NCBI RefSeq assembly: GCF_002161175.1 | Contig: NZ_NFMA01000016.1 | Span: 1-64,000, forward strand | From: Flavonifractor sp. An100 | Lineage (GTDB): Bacteria; Bacillota; Clostridia; Oscillospirales; Oscillospiraceae | Reading direction: 5' to 3' | Length of the DNA stretch: 64,000 nucleotides | Shown here: one piece after another, positions 8,649-17,349 of the stretch | Numbering within the stretch: position 1 is the stretch's first letter | How the letters are laid out: every line of letters begins with the position of its first letter | Notes under the pieces: generated by a model | Told to the model about the DNA's origin: nothing | Database searches by the model: none | What the model saw: the letters and a program-made list of their open reading frames with translations, nothing else | Made by a program: the position numbers and the translations under genes

Positions 8649-8735
8649 GCCACAGGACAGAAAAGAGTGTTTTGAAGAAGGCAGACCCATTTCGGCGTGC
8701 CGTCTTCAAAGTACCCTTTTCTCCTGTGGCTTTTT
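8649..8735 (+). terminator. Long attenuator-like terminator before mgtE
   Basis: GCCACAGG pairs with CCTGTGGC, AGAAAAG with CTTTTCT, and an inner TTTGAAGA/TCTTCAAA helix closes the hairpin; TTTTTG follows. The sequence AGACCCATTT occurs both before this hairpin and in its loop, which could allow alternative pairing. It lies 40 nt before the start codon, as expected for transcription control of mgtE. Confidence 0.75.
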
Positions 8736-8774
8736 GTATTCAGCCATGGCCGGTGAGAAAGGTGAGGAGTCGCG

Positions 8775-10145
8775 GTGCATGAGAATTACGATTTAGACCA
8801 GCTGCTGGAGCTGGTGGCCCAGAGGAAGTTTCGCGCCTTAAAGCAGGTGCTGGCGGAAATGAACGAGGTGGATATCGCCGAGTTTCTGGATGAACTGGAG
8901 GCGGAACAGCAGGCGGTGGTCTTCCGGCTGCTGCCCAAAGACATGGCGGCAGAGGTGTTCACCTATCTGGAGGACAGTGAGGACCAGGAGAAGCTGATCG
9001 GAGCTCTGAGTGATAAGGAGCTGCGGGAGGTGCTGGACGAGCTGTATCTGGACGATACCGTCGATATCATTGAGGATATGCCCGCCAATGTGGTGTCCCG
9101 TATTTTGCGCAATACCGACGCCTCCACCCGCAGCCAGATCAACCAGCTGCTCAATTATCCCAAGGATTCCGCCGGCTCCATTATGACCACGGAGTTTGTC
9201 TTCCTCCACCCCGACGCCACGGTGGAGGAGTCCTTTGCCCGGATTCGGAAGGTAGGGCTGGACAAGGAGACGGTGTACACCTGCTATGTCACCCGGAACC
9301 GGGTGCTCCTGGGTGTGGTGACGGTGCGGCGTCTACTTCTGGCCTCCTACGAGACTCGGATCGGGGACATTATGGAGACCAATGTCATCTCGGTAAAAAC
9401 CCATGAGGACAAGGAAGACGTGGCCCAGATGTTCTCCAAATACGACCTGTCCGCCCTCCCGGTGGTGGATGGAGAGGACCGCCTGGTGGGCATCATCACC
9501 TTCGACGACGCCATGGACGTTATCGAGGAGGAGACCACGGAGGACTTTGAGAAGATGGCGGCCATCCTGCCCTCCGACAAGCCCTACCTGAAAACCGGCG
9601 TCTTTGAGACCTGGCGTTCCCGGCTTCCTTGGCTGCTGATGCTCATGCTCTCGGCCACCTTCAGTGGGATGATCATCACTCATTTTGAAAGTGTTCTGGC
9701 CTCCTATGTGGTCCTGACCTCCTTCATTACCATGCTCTCAGGCACGGGAGGAAACTCCGGCTCCCAGTCCTCGGTGGCGGTCATCCGCGCGCTGTCCCTG
9801 GGGGAAGTGGAGTTTTCCGATATGCTGCTGGTGATTTGGAAGGAGCTGCGGGTGGCGGTTTTGTGCGGCGTCTGCCTGGCGTCAGCCAACTTTGTGAAGA
9901 TGATGGTGGTGGACCGCTGGCTGATGAACAAGCCAGAGGTCACGCCGCTGGTAGCACTGGTGGTCTGTTTGACTTTAATGCTAACGGTGGTGTGTGCCAA
10001 GATTGTGGGCTGCACACTCCCCATGGTGGCGGAGAAGATCGGCATTGACCCGGCGGTTATGGCTGCCCCCTTCATCACCACTGTAGTGGATGCGTTGTCT
10101 CTGCTGATTTATTTTGTAATTGCCTCTCAAATTTTAGGGCTGTGA
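8775..10145 (+). CDS. mgtE: Magnesium transporter MgtE
   Basis: 456 residues in the standard MgtE order: a helical N domain (about 1-130, with LLPKDMAAEVF and DELYLDDTVDIIEDMP), a pair of CBS domains (about 135-255), a plug helix, and five transmembrane helices (about 280-456) with the pore motif GTGGNSGSQSS. It is a Mg2+-selective channel gated by cytoplasmic Mg2+ through the N and CBS domains. Length is typical. The start is a GTG at 8775 preceded by GAGGAG; no ATG lies close enough to the ribosome-binding site. The long leader with a hairpin terminator suggests expression is controlled by premature termination. Confidence 0.95.
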   Translation: MHENYDLDQLLELVAQRKFRALKQVLAEMNEVDIAEFLDELEAEQQAVVFRLLPKDMAAEVFTYLEDSEDQEKLIGALSDKELREVLDELYLDDTVDIIEDMPANVVSRILRNTDASTRSQINQLLNYPKDSAGSIMTTEFVFLHPDATVEESFARIRKVGLDKETVYTCYVTRNRVLLGVVTVRRLLLASYETRIGDIMETNVISVKTHEDKEDVAQMFSKYDLSALPVVDGEDRLVGIITFDDAMDVIEEETTEDFEKMAAILPSDKPYLKTGVFETWRSRLPWLLMLMLSATFSGMIITHFESVLASYVVLTSFITMLSGTGGNSGSQSSVAVIRALSLGEVEFSDMLLVIWKELRVAVLCGVCLASANFVKMMVVDRWLMNKPEVTPLVALVVCLTLMLTVVCAKIVGCTLPMVAEKIGIDPAVMAAPFITTVVDALSLLIYFVIASQILGL

Positions 10146-10160
10146 ACTTTGCGGATCATA

Positions 10161-10206
10161 ACAGACACAGGCCCCGCTCCCAGATGGGAGCGGGGCCTGT
10201 GTCTGT
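10161..10206. terminator. Bidirectional terminator between mgtE and nucleotidase
   Basis: A perfect 21-bp stem with a 4-nt AGAT loop lies between two convergent genes. U-tracts on both sides are short. Confidence 0.8.
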
Positions 10207-10226
10207 TTCACTGGAATGGAATACGA

Positions 10227-12125
10227 TTAGGCGGCTGGTAGGGTCAGCTCCTGGCCGATATAAATAAGGCTGGGGTCAGCAATGACGTCCCGGTTGAGCT
10301 GATAGAGCTCCTCCCAGCGCAGGCCGCTGCCAAGCTCCCGGGAGGCAATGCGCCACAGGGAGTCTCCAGCCGTAACGGTGTAAGTGCGGGTGGAGGTGTC
10401 TGCCGGCTCCTCCGGGATTTCCGGCTGGGCGGTGGGCTGTTCGGGCTGAGTATCCGGCTGGGATCCTTCCTCCGCCTGGTCCTGGGCCAGAAGGGTAATG
10501 CGGCCCTGGCCATAGGGATCGGCGTAGACATCTCCCACGGCGCAGCCCAGGCCGTCCCGGATGTATTGGATCAAAACCTCGTTGTCCGGCATCACCCGGT
10601 CTTTGACCACCTGGGCACCCTGGAACATGGTCATACCGTCGCCAGATTGCAGAAGCATATAGTCGTGGGAGGCCACTACGTAGGTCTTCTCCAGATCCAA
10701 GGGCTGGCCGCCCACCGTCACGTCCTGGACTCGGTAGGAGCCGTTAACGGACCGGAAGTTTCCCTTGTCATCAGTGACCACACTGGAGGGGATGGCCAGG
10801 TTTACGGCGTAGGTCATGCCGGAAACCTGAAGAAAACCGCCATTTTCCTCCGGGAGATTGCGGCAGGCCATCTCCAGGGCGTCCAGAAGCTGCTGCCCGG
10901 TGACCTGGACAGAGGTGGCCTGGTTGCTGTAGGGATGGACGTCAATGATCTGGCCGTAGGTAATTTCCCCGGCCGGGAGATCCGCCCGAATGCCGCCGCC
11001 GTTGATGAGACCCACGTCGGCCTGTAGGGCCCAGCGGTAGGCGTCGGCGCAGAAATCGCCCAGATTGGTCTCCTGATTGCGGATGAGCCGCTCTCCGCTG
11101 ACCGCATCCACGGTGGTCAGAGATACGGAGCTGTTTGCCACCACCTGGTTTAGAAGTCCCTCAAATTCCTGGTTGACGGAGTCTACCACGGTTTGGGTGG
11201 CCTCGTCCCGACTGCTGTAATCGGTGACTAGGGAGGCGGAAATGGTCCCGGCGTCGGAATCCAGAACAATCTTGCCCAGGGCGGAGAGCTTGGTGCCCGT
11301 CTGATTGAGCAGCACCATCTCCCCATCTCGGTTGGCTACCTCTTGCCCCTCCACCGTAGAGTGGGAGTGGCCGTCGATCATCACGTCAATGCCGCTGGTG
11401 TGGGCAATCACATCGGTGGAGCGCCACGGAGCGCTACCCTCATCCACCCCCAGGTGAGCTACGGCAATGACATAGTCAGCGCCCTGGGCCAAGGCGGCGT
11501 CTACAGAGGACTGAACATTGTTGTAAAGATCCTGGCCATTGTTTCCCTCACAGAAGCTGTAGAGATAAGTTCCGTTCTCGTCCTGGAAGTAAGCGGGGGT
11601 GGACTTCGTGAAGGACTCGGGAGTGGTGATCCCCACATAGGCCACCTTGGTGTCTCCGTAGGTCAGGATGGTGTAGGGCGAAAATACACTTTCCCCATCA
11701 GAAAGGCGGAGAAAGTTGCTGGATAGAACCTGGGCATCCAGCTGATCAGTCAGCTCCATCAGCCGGGGAATCTGAAAATCAAATTCATGGTTGCCGGGAA
11801 CAAAGATGTCATAGCCCACAGCGTTCATAAGCTGGATCAGAGAGCCGCCCTGGGTCAGGGTACCAATGGGGCCCCCTTGAATGGCGTCGCCGGCATCCAC
11901 CAAGGTGACATGGTCGGAGCCATATTGTGCTTCCATTTCCTTGGCGTAAGCGGATACACCGGCATAGGTCAGACCGTCCTCCATACCACAGTGGACGTCG
12001 TTGGTGTGGAGAATAACAATTTCATCGCCGGTAGGCTCCGCCGCCAAAGCGGGAACGACAAGGCAAAGGGCCACCATGATAGCGGCGAGGGGAAGGCGAA
12101 GGCTGAGATGTGAGATGCGCATCAA
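10227..12125 (-). CDS. Secreted 5'-nucleotidase/2',3'-cyclic phosphodiesterase with LysM
   Basis: 632 residues. A Sec signal peptide (about 1-28, ending ALAAEP) is followed by a calcineurin-like phosphoesterase domain with the metal-binding signatures [24 protein letters not shown] and GHSHS, then the 5'-nucleotidase C-terminal substrate-binding domain (about 330-510), a Pro/Glu/Gln-rich linker and a C-terminal LysM domain ([13 protein letters not shown], about 585-632). It should hydrolyse nucleotides outside the cell for phosphate or nucleoside scavenging, held to peptidoglycan by LysM. The start is either TTG (12125, 10 nt from AAGGAG) or the next codon ATG (12122). Confidence 0.9.
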   Translation of the reverse strand: MMRISHLSLRLPLAAIMVALCLVVPALAAEPTGDEIVILHTNDVHCGMEDGLTYAGVSAYAKEMEAQYGSDHVTLVDAGDAIQGGPIGTLTQGGSLIQLMNAVGYDIFVPGNHEFDFQIPRLMELTDQLDAQVLSSNFLRLSDGESVFSPYTILTYGDTKVAYVGITTPESFTKSTPAYFQDENGTYLYSFCEGNNGQDLYNNVQSSVDAALAQGADYVIAVAHLGVDEGSAPWRSTDVIAHTSGIDVMIDGHSHSTVEGQEVANRDGEMVLLNQTGTKLSALGKIVLDSDAGTISASLVTDYSSRDEATQTVVDSVNQEFEGLLNQVVANSSVSLTTVDAVSGERLIRNQETNLGDFCADAYRWALQADVGLINGGGIRADLPAGEITYGQIIDVHPYSNQATSVQVTGQQLLDALEMACRNLPEENGGFLQVSGMTYAVNLAIPSSVVTDDKGNFRSVNGSYRVQDVTVGGQPLDLEKTYVVASHDYMLLQSGDGMTMFQGAQVVKDRVMPDNEVLIQYIRDGLGCAVGDVYADPYGQGRITLLAQDQAEEGSQPDTQPEQPTAQPEIPEEPADTSTRTYTVTAGDSLWRIASRELGSGLRWEELYQLNRDVIADPSLIYIGQELTLPAA

Positions 12126-12212
12126 AATGTAGTCACTCCTTATTGTTTAAATTCCATTTACGGTACAGATAGTGGAGTGTAAGATTGGCTGTCCCGTAAG
12201 TGTACACAGTCC

Positions 12213-12243
12213 AGAAAAGGACCCCCTGCAGTGGGCAGGGGGT
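12213..12243 (-). terminator. Terminator of prfB
   Basis: ACCCCCTGC/GCAGGGGGT stem immediately after the prfB stop, followed in the minus direction by CCTTTTCTGG. Confidence 0.75.
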
Positions 12244-12250
12244 GGAAGGA

Positions 12251-13372
12251 TTATTTGCTGGCCCAGTTTCCTGTGGCCTCACAGGTGAGATAGGCGTTGA
12301 TAAAGCCATCCAGATCTCCATCCATGACGCCATTGATGTTGCTGGTTTCAAAGGCGGTGCGGTTATCCTTGACCAGCTGATAGGGCATGAAGACATAGGA
12401 GCGGATCTGACTGCCCCATTCGATCTTCAGCTGTACGCCCTTCAGGTCGGAGATTTTTTCTGCCTTCTCCTGCATTTGCAGCTCCACCAGCTTGGCGCGG
12501 AGCATCTTCATACAGTTGTCCTTATTCTGGAACTGAGAGCGCTCCTGTTGACTGGCCACTACCACACCGGTGGGCTTGTGGATCAAACGGACAGCGGAGG
12601 AGGTTTTGTTGACGTGCTGGCCACCGGCGCCACTGGCGCGGTAAACCTGCATCTCAATGTCCTCCGGACGGATCTCTACCTCCACGTCCTCAGGCAGATC
12701 GGGCATGACCTCCACAGAGGCAAAGGAGGTCTGACGGCGGGCGTTGGCATCAAAGGGAGACACACGGACCAAACGGTGGACACCGTGCTCGCCTCGGAGG
12801 TAGCCGTAGGCGTTTTCCCCCTCAATCATGATGGTGGCGGACTTGATACCTGCCTCATCGCCCTCCTGGTAGTCCATGATCTGATAAGTGAAGCCGTGGC
12901 GCTCGGTCCAGCGGGTATACATGCGGTAGAGCATCTGGGCCCAGTCCTGGGCCTCTGTGCCACCGGCACCGGGGTGAATGGTCAAAATTACGTTGGAGCG
13001 GTCATATTCACCGGTGAGCAGTGTTTCCAGACGGGCGGTTTCCATGTTTTGCTCCAAGGCGGCAAAGCCCTCCTCCAGCTCGGGAAGTAGAGATTCATCC
13101 TCAAATTCATTACCCATCTCGCACAGAGCCATTAAATCGTCCCATTGAGATTGACGCTTTTTCTGTCCGTCCACCTTGTCCTGGAGATTTTTGATGCGCT
13201 GCTGTACCTTCTGGGCTTTTGCTAAGTTGTCCCAAAAGCCGTCAGCAGCAGATTCGGCCTGGAGCATGTCCAGCTCCCGTTCTGCCCCCTCTAAGTCCAG
13301 AGCCTGGGCTAATTTCTCCAGGGTGGGGGCCAGATTGTTCAGCTTCACTTTATACTCATCAAATTGGAGCAT
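12251..13372 (-). CDS. prfB: Peptide chain release factor 2
   Basis: 373 residues. The stop-codon recognition tripeptide SPF (RVSPFDANARRQ) identifies RF2 (UAA/UGA) rather than RF1, and the catalytic GGQ is in RASGAGGQHVNKTSSAVR. The N-terminal helical bundle and domains 2-4 are complete. The frame is continuous: I see no in-frame UGA or CUU-UGA programmed-frameshift site in the first 40 codons, so the usual RF2 autoregulation is absent here. The start is the ATG at 13372, five bases after GGAGG; an in-frame GTG 12 nt upstream overlaps that Shine-Dalgarno sequence. Confidence 0.95.
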   Translation of the reverse strand: MLQFDEYKVKLNNLAPTLEKLAQALDLEGAERELDMLQAESAADGFWDNLAKAQKVQQRIKNLQDKVDGQKKRQSQWDDLMALCEMGNEFEDESLLPELEEGFAALEQNMETARLETLLTGEYDRSNVILTIHPGAGGTEAQDWAQMLYRMYTRWTERHGFTYQIMDYQEGDEAGIKSATIMIEGENAYGYLRGEHGVHRLVRVSPFDANARRQTSFASVEVMPDLPEDVEVEIRPEDIEMQVYRASGAGGQHVNKTSSAVRLIHKPTGVVVASQQERSQFQNKDNCMKMLRAKLVELQMQEKAEKISDLKGVQLKIEWGSQIRSYVFMPYQLVKDNRTAFETSNINGVMDGDLDGFINAYLTCEATGNWASK

Positions 13373-13497
13373 AGGGTCCTCCACTCTTTCTAATAAAACT
13401 CCCGGTATCCGGGGAATTGAAATTTTAGGCCCAATTATTATATATGAATATAGGAAAAAAGTAAAGAAAAACCTGCCTACATCCCCAAAACCAGGAA

Positions 13498-13525
13498 GAG
13501 GCCGCCTCCCTTGGGAGACGGCCTC
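13498..13525 (-). terminator. Hairpin directly after small ORF
   Basis: GAGGCCG-CTCCC pairs with GGGAG-CGGCCTC with one mismatch, abutting the stop codon at 13526. The downstream U-tract (CTGGTTTTGG) is weak. Confidence 0.55.
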
Positions 13526-13636
13526 TCAGCGGTCGCTGGTCAACCAACCTTCCTCACGGAAGATCAAGTCATCCAGATCATCTCTCGGGGTGGGACGGGG
13601 GGGTAAATTTAAAAGAGGGGTTTTCGCTTCATCCAT
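13526..13636 (-). CDS. Hypothetical 36-residue protein
   Basis: A very short frame, MDEAKTPLLNLPPRPTPR at the start and GWLTSDR at the end, with an acidic middle (DDLDDL). It has a strong AGGAGG 8 nt before the ATG at 13636 and a hairpin right after the stop, which together argue for translation. No signal peptide or membrane segment. Upstream, the 12-bp palindrome AAAACCGGTTTT (about 13682-13693) might be an operator. I recognise no family. It sits alone between prfB and the tRNA pair. Confidence 0.45.
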   Translation of the reverse strand: MDEAKTPLLNLPPRPTPRDDLDDLIFREEGWLTSDR

Positions 13637-13785
13637 GGGTCGTTCCTCCTGTTGATCGCTTAAAAATTAGAGTTCTCGGCAAAACCGGTTTTACATATCA
13701 GTATATGCGGGGCGGGGCGTGATGTGTGCTGGATTTTGTACATCAAATCAAAAAATTTAATCGAGGTGGCTTTGAAAATTTCCCC

Positions 13786-13814
13786 TTGACAGTTTCCCCG
13801 TTTTGTGCTAAACT
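13786..13814 (+). promoter_or_regulatory. Promoter of tRNA-Leu/tRNA-fMet pair
   Basis: TTGACA (13786-13791), 17-bp spacer, TAAACT (13809-13814), 37 bp before the first tRNA. Confidence 0.75.
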
Positions 13815-13850
13815 ACTCTAGCATTAAAAATGAGCTGGGGCCACACCCTT

Positions 13851-13937
13851 GCCGGAGTGGCGGAATTGGCAGACGCCCGGGACTTAAAATCCCGTGGGAG
13901 CAATCCCGTGCCGGTTCGACCCCGGTCTCCGGCACCA
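13851..13937 (+). tRNA. tRNA-Leu(TAA)
   Basis: 87 nt including encoded CCA. Acceptor GCCGGAG pairs with CTCCGGC. Anticodon stem-loop GGGAC-TTAAAAT-CCC gives TAA. The long variable arm (GGGAGCAATCCC) is typical of class II tRNA-Leu. Confidence 0.95.
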
Positions 13938-13940
13938 TAT

Positions 13941-14016
<76 letters not shown>

Positions 14017-14018
14017 GA

Positions 14019-14057
14019 AATCCGCTGGAATCGCCTGATTCCAGCGGATTATTTTTG
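14019..14057 (+). terminator. Terminator after tRNA-fMet
   Basis: AATCCGCTGGAATC and GATTCCAGCGGATT form a perfect 14-bp stem with a 4-nt loop, followed by ATTTTTG. Because it lies inside the att boundary it is carried by the element. Confidence 0.9.
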
Positions 14058-14100
14058 TTTTCTGCAACTTTTTGGGGGAGTTTATTTTTCTCTTTCAAAT

Positions 14101-14120
14101 CTGACCCAGATCCTGACCCA
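14101..14120. repeat. Left integrase arm-type sites (candidate)
   Basis: Two CTGACCCA octamers spaced 12 bp start to start (CTGACCCA-GATC-CTGACCCA). The identical arrangement occurs near the right end at 17215. Confidence 0.65.
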
Positions 14121-14148
14121 TACGGGAATTTTTCCGGACTGGGCAGGA

Positions 14149-15300
14149 CTATAAACTGCCGGAGAGGACGTGTTCCATCGCTTCCGCCGCCTGCCGCTGG
14201 GCCGAGGTGGTCACATGGGCGTAGGTGTCCAGGGTAAACCCGGCGCTGTAGTGGCCCAGCATGCCGGACACCGTTTTCACGTCCACCCCGTTTTGCAGGG
14301 TCAGGGTGGCGAAGGTGTGTCTCAGATCGTGGAACCTGACTCTTGGCAGTCCCGCCCGCTTCAGCACCCGGTGGAGCATGTGGAGCACACTGTCCGGAGA
14401 CATGGGGCCGCCCGTTGGGCCAGGGAATACCCGGGGGCTTGCTCCGACCTTCTTTTTCTGCTGATTCAGAACGTCTACCGTATCCTTTGCCAGAGGCAGG
14501 GTACGGTAGGCGTTTTTTGTTTTCAGGGGTGCTTCCACCACCTCGCCGTTGATTCTTGCTATTTGCCGTTTAACCCGGAGGTCACCCCGTTCCAAATCAA
14601 GGTCCTCCCACTTGAGCCCCAGCAATTCTCCCCGCCGCAGGCCGGTGGCCAGCTCCACGTAGTAGAGCTCGAATACGCCGCTCTCTTTCGCCTCCCGCAG
14701 AAAAGACGCCAGCTGCTCCACCGGCAGGGTTTTCATCTCTCTGTGCTCCACCTTGGGCAAGGCGCATCCCTCGGTTGGGTCTGCAACGATGAGCTTCTGT
14801 TCCTTGGCCAGCTTCATCGCCGAGGCAATGATCTGGTGGAGGTTCCGCACAGTCTTAGGGCTTAGCCCCTTGCTCTGTTTCTTGCTCTCGATGCGTTCCA
14901 CTCTGCCGCTGCTGAGCAGCTTCTTGTAGAACTTCTGTAACTCCAGGGAAGTGAGTTTGCTCAGAGAGATCTTCCCGATGTTGGGCTTGATGTGATTGTC
15001 GATGTAGCCCCGGTAGGTCTGGTGGGAGGAGGGCCGAACCTTTACCTTGGCGTAGTTCTCGAACCAGATGTCCATCCACTCTCCCACAGTGTACTGCTTT
15101 GATCTCACCGGGTCGATTTGCTTGGCTTCCTCAATAGCCTGCTTCAGCTTGGCCCGGGCCTCCGCCTGGGTCCGACCCAGGACGTTCCGGTAGATAGCCT
15201 TGCCCGTCTCCGGGTCGTGACCGGCGGTGTACCGGCCCTCCCAGCGGCCGTCCTTCCGTTTTCGGAGGTTCCCCTCCCCGTTGGCTCTGCGTTTTGCCAT
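14149..15300 (-). CDS. Tyrosine site-specific integrase
   Basis: 383 residues. The N-terminus (about 1-60) is an Arg/Lys-rich arm-binding domain beginning MAKRRANGEGN with WEGRYTAGHD, followed by a SAM-like core-binding domain (about 70-170, TVGEWMDIWFENY) and the catalytic domain: TGLRRGELLGL (Arg I), Lys in the beta-hairpin, HDLRHTFATL (His-x-x-Arg), GHYSAGFTLDTYAHV (His and nucleophilic Tyr). All catalytic residues are present, so it should be active. The gene reads toward the tRNA attachment site, the usual layout of tRNA islands. The start at 15300 is chosen over the ATG at 15312, which has no spacing from the GGAAGG. The DUF6809 gene ends 6 nt upstream. Confidence 0.93.
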   Translation of the reverse strand: MAKRRANGEGNLRKRKDGRWEGRYTAGHDPETGKAIYRNVLGRTQAEARAKLKQAIEEAKQIDPVRSKQYTVGEWMDIWFENYAKVKVRPSSHQTYRGYIDNHIKPNIGKISLSKLTSLELQKFYKKLLSSGRVERIESKKQSKGLSPKTVRNLHQIIASAMKLAKEQKLIVADPTEGCALPKVEHREMKTLPVEQLASFLREAKESGVFELYYVELATGLRRGELLGLKWEDLDLERGDLRVKRQIARINGEVVEAPLKTKNAYRTLPLAKDTVDVLNQQKKKVGASPRVFPGPTGGPMSPDSVLHMLHRVLKRAGLPRVRFHDLRHTFATLTLQNGVDVKTVSGMLGHYSAGFTLDTYAHVTTSAQRQAAEAMEHVLSGSL

Positions 15301-15305
15301 AGCCC

Positions 15306-15608
15306 TCACCATCCTTCCGGGAGGGCAGTCAGACTGCCGTCATCCTCGTCCAGTGCCTCGATTGCTACCCGCATCCCCAACCGGAAACCCAGGATAAAGT
15401 TCTCCAGGGCCAAGGTGCTACCGATCTCATTCTCTGCGTTGAGGAGCCGCAGGAGCATGGTTTTCTCCTCTCCCTCCAGCAGGGAGGTGAGCTTCTCTTC
15501 GTATTTCTCCGCCTGATCCATGGCCTGCTGCAGCGGAGAGTCCGGGGTAATCTGCTGTTCGTTTGGGGTGAGGTTTCCGTAGAACAGCTCTTCCAGTGTT
15601 TTGCGCAT
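15306..15608 (-). CDS. DUF6809 family protein
   Basis: 100 residues starting MRKTLEELFYGNLTPNEQ, the hallmark N-terminus of DUF6809 proteins common in clostridial mobile elements, with a helical LTSLLEGEEKTMLLRLL middle and an FILGFRLGMRVAIEAL segment. Function unknown. No signal peptide or membrane helix. AAGGAGG lies 8 nt before the ATG at 15608, so the frame that continues upstream is not coding. Probably co-transcribed with the integrase; a regulatory or excision-related role is possible but there is no direct evidence. Confidence 0.8.
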   Translation of the reverse strand: MRKTLEELFYGNLTPNEQQITPDSPLQQAMDQAEKYEEKLTSLLEGEEKTMLLRLLNAENEIGSTLALENFILGFRLGMRVAIEALDEDDGSLTALPEGW

Positions 15609-16493
15609 ATGTGCCGCCTCCTTTGCAACGACACAACATACCACAGAAAACAGAAAAAGCCAGGGGCACGGCGCAGAGTTATCAAACAATTCACATTTCC
15701 CGGTTTCTGCCCTTTTCTTTGTTAAGCGTCGCATTTTCCAGTTCCGGAGCGGCTTCCATTCTTTGTTTAGGCGGCGCAATTTTTGAGATGCCTGACATAT
15801 TGCTGTGCACAGCGTCGGTGAAAAAGCGGGGGACTCCTTGAAACTGTTGGATTTCCTCAAATCTCCGACCACCTAAAATTCAAAAAGCCCTTTCAGCGAC
15901 CACCTAGCACGGCGCTGAGGCGAAATCCCGCAATCCCTTGACACGCCCCGCACTGCGGGGCGTTGTGACCGGGAGGTGGGCGCTTTGCGACCACCTCCCT
16001 TTATCCTCGTTCTAAAATCGAACGCCCCTGGTTCCAGCGAAACAGCCATAACCAAGGGCGGAAGAATCATGTTCAGAGAGAAAAAAATCCGGCGCTGAAA
16101 TGGAAAATATGGCAGTCCTTTGGACATCCGTTTTCTGGTCTCGTCCTTCGCCTGCAAGGGCCCCTTAGCGGCGACATCCTGGTTTGCTGGGACCACCGGT
16201 GCCCTGTATCCAATCGTCTCACACAGGGCGGCACAGGGGCAGCACGGCGGGATTTCTTTTCTTGGTGTGTAAAGGCACCGCAGCATTTTCTTTCTCTGCA
16301 GATAAAGTGGGTCCGGGCTTCCGCCCGGAAATCGTGTCGGCTGCCGCTCGCGGCAAGCCAGGCGCTCTGCTTGCCCCACCTGCGGGTGGGTAAAATCTCT
16401 TGTTCCACCTTGTTTTACTTATAGGAGCCCTTTTTGTGCGCTTGTTTTTTCTTCTTTTCCATGGTACACTGAATTTACGATAGAGGTGTGCCT
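15609..16493. other. 885-bp stretch without a convincing gene
   Basis: Lies inside the tRNA island between DUF6809 and the GNAT gene. It contains a perfect hairpin ACGCCCCGC-ACT-GCGGGGCGT (15943-15963), a GC-rich stretch rich in short inverted repeats near 16310-16390, and a minus frame of 168 codons (15873-16379) without a ribosome-binding site and with unlikely composition. The divergent promoters for both flanking genes should be here. I see no recognisable RNA family. Confidence 0.5.
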
Positions 16494-17012
16494 ATGTACC
16501 CTGCATATCATGTATTTGACCTCTCCTGCAGCCAGGAAGTCCCAGCAGAAATCCTTCCGGCCACCGAGTCTGACTTTCGCCTCACCGTGCAGGATTGTTG
16601 GCAGACCAGTTGGATGTCCAAGTATCTTCAGGAGCCATTTCTCCAGAAATACGCATTGAAAATTGCAGCCACAGGCGAGCTTGTAGGACTCGGCGCCTAT
16701 CGAAATATGCCGGAGGGATTTTTGGTATATATTGAGTACATAGAAAGTGCGCCTCACAGCAACCCAACTTTATCGAAAAATCGCAAATATCGCGGCATTG
16801 GGGCCGCGCTTTTGGCTTACGGAGTCCAGTTATCGATAGACTCTGGTTACGGCGGTACGATTTATCTGAAGGCAAAAACCTCAGAGATACGGGAACACTA
16901 TATTCGTGATTTCGGAGCAATACCATTCAGCCATAGGGAGCCCTTTCTGCTGCTGATTGACGGAGAGGCTGCCCGAAACCTGCTATTTCAATTCATGAAG
17001 GAGGAGTTGTGA
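16494..17012 (+). CDS. GNAT-fold acetyltransferase-like protein
   Basis: 172 residues. The central part has the acetyl-CoA-binding signature of GNAT enzymes (KNRKYRGIGAALLAYG, an R/Q-x-x-G-x-G/A motif, about residues 98-113), followed by a strand (GGTIYLKAKT) and helix (IREHYIRDFGAIPF) as in motif B. The N-terminal third is divergent. The substrate cannot be told from sequence. A GTG (16488) and ATG (16494) are in frame; GAGG has better spacing to the ATG. The last codon overlaps the next start as TGATG, implying coupling. It is the cargo module of the tRNA island and has lower GC than the flanking chromosome. Confidence 0.75.
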   Translation: MYPAYHVFDLSCSQEVPAEILPATESDFRLTVQDCWQTSWMSKYLQEPFLQKYALKIAATGELVGLGAYRNMPEGFLVYIEYIESAPHSNPTLSKNRKYRGIGAALLAYGVQLSIDSGYGGTIYLKAKTSEIREHYIRDFGAIPFSHREPFLLLIDGEAARNLLFQFMKEEL

Positions 17013-17218
17013 TGCTATCTGAAAACTACGCAAAGCTGGACGATTTGGCGGGGCCGGATTCTTTTGTCACACCTCCCAGCCAGACGGATCTGGCATATAT
17101 TCTGCATTTTCAGAAAATCTGTAAACGCTACAATATCGACTTTGCAACAGCAGATGAGGATGAGCGGGATTTTGTAATCCGTATGGCAGAAAAGAGTTTT
17201 TACTCCATGCGCGCCTGA
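17012..17218 (+). CDS. Hypothetical 68-residue protein coupled to GNAT gene
   Basis: Starts MLSENYAKLDDLAGPDSF and ends AEKSFYSMRA. The ATG overlaps the stop of the GNAT gene and GGAGGAG lies upstream. Predicted to be a small soluble, mostly helical acidic protein (ADEDERDF). Pairing with an acetyltransferase resembles toxin-antitoxin spacing, but the order and the absence of a ribbon-helix-helix domain do not match known GNAT/DUF1778 modules. Function unknown. Confidence 0.65.
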   Translation: MLSENYAKLDDLAGPDSFVTPPSQTDLAYILHFQKICKRYNIDFATADEDERDFVIRMAEKSFYSMRA

Positions 17219-17234
17219 CCCAAAATCTGACCCA
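17215..17234. repeat. Right integrase arm-type sites (candidate)
   Basis: CTGACCCA-AAAT-CTGACCCA, with the same octamer and 12-bp period as at 14101. A related inverted CTGGGTC follows at about 17247. Confidence 0.65.
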
Positions 17235-17349
17235 GAACCGGAAAAACTGGGTCGGAACAGAGAGAATATAACCTCCGGGTTTGGGCCCATTTTAGGCCCA
17301 AAAACGCCCGGAAAGCGTTGAACCGCAGCAGATGGACAAACCGACAGCA

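Noticed and set aside
8388-8690. 100-codon minus frame in the mgtE leader
   Set aside because: Overlaps strong RNA hairpins and the mgtE terminator; no start signal.
15873-16379. 168-codon minus frame in the tRNA island
   Set aside because: No ribosome-binding site, Arg/Pro/Gly-rich composition typical of chance frames, and no family resemblance.
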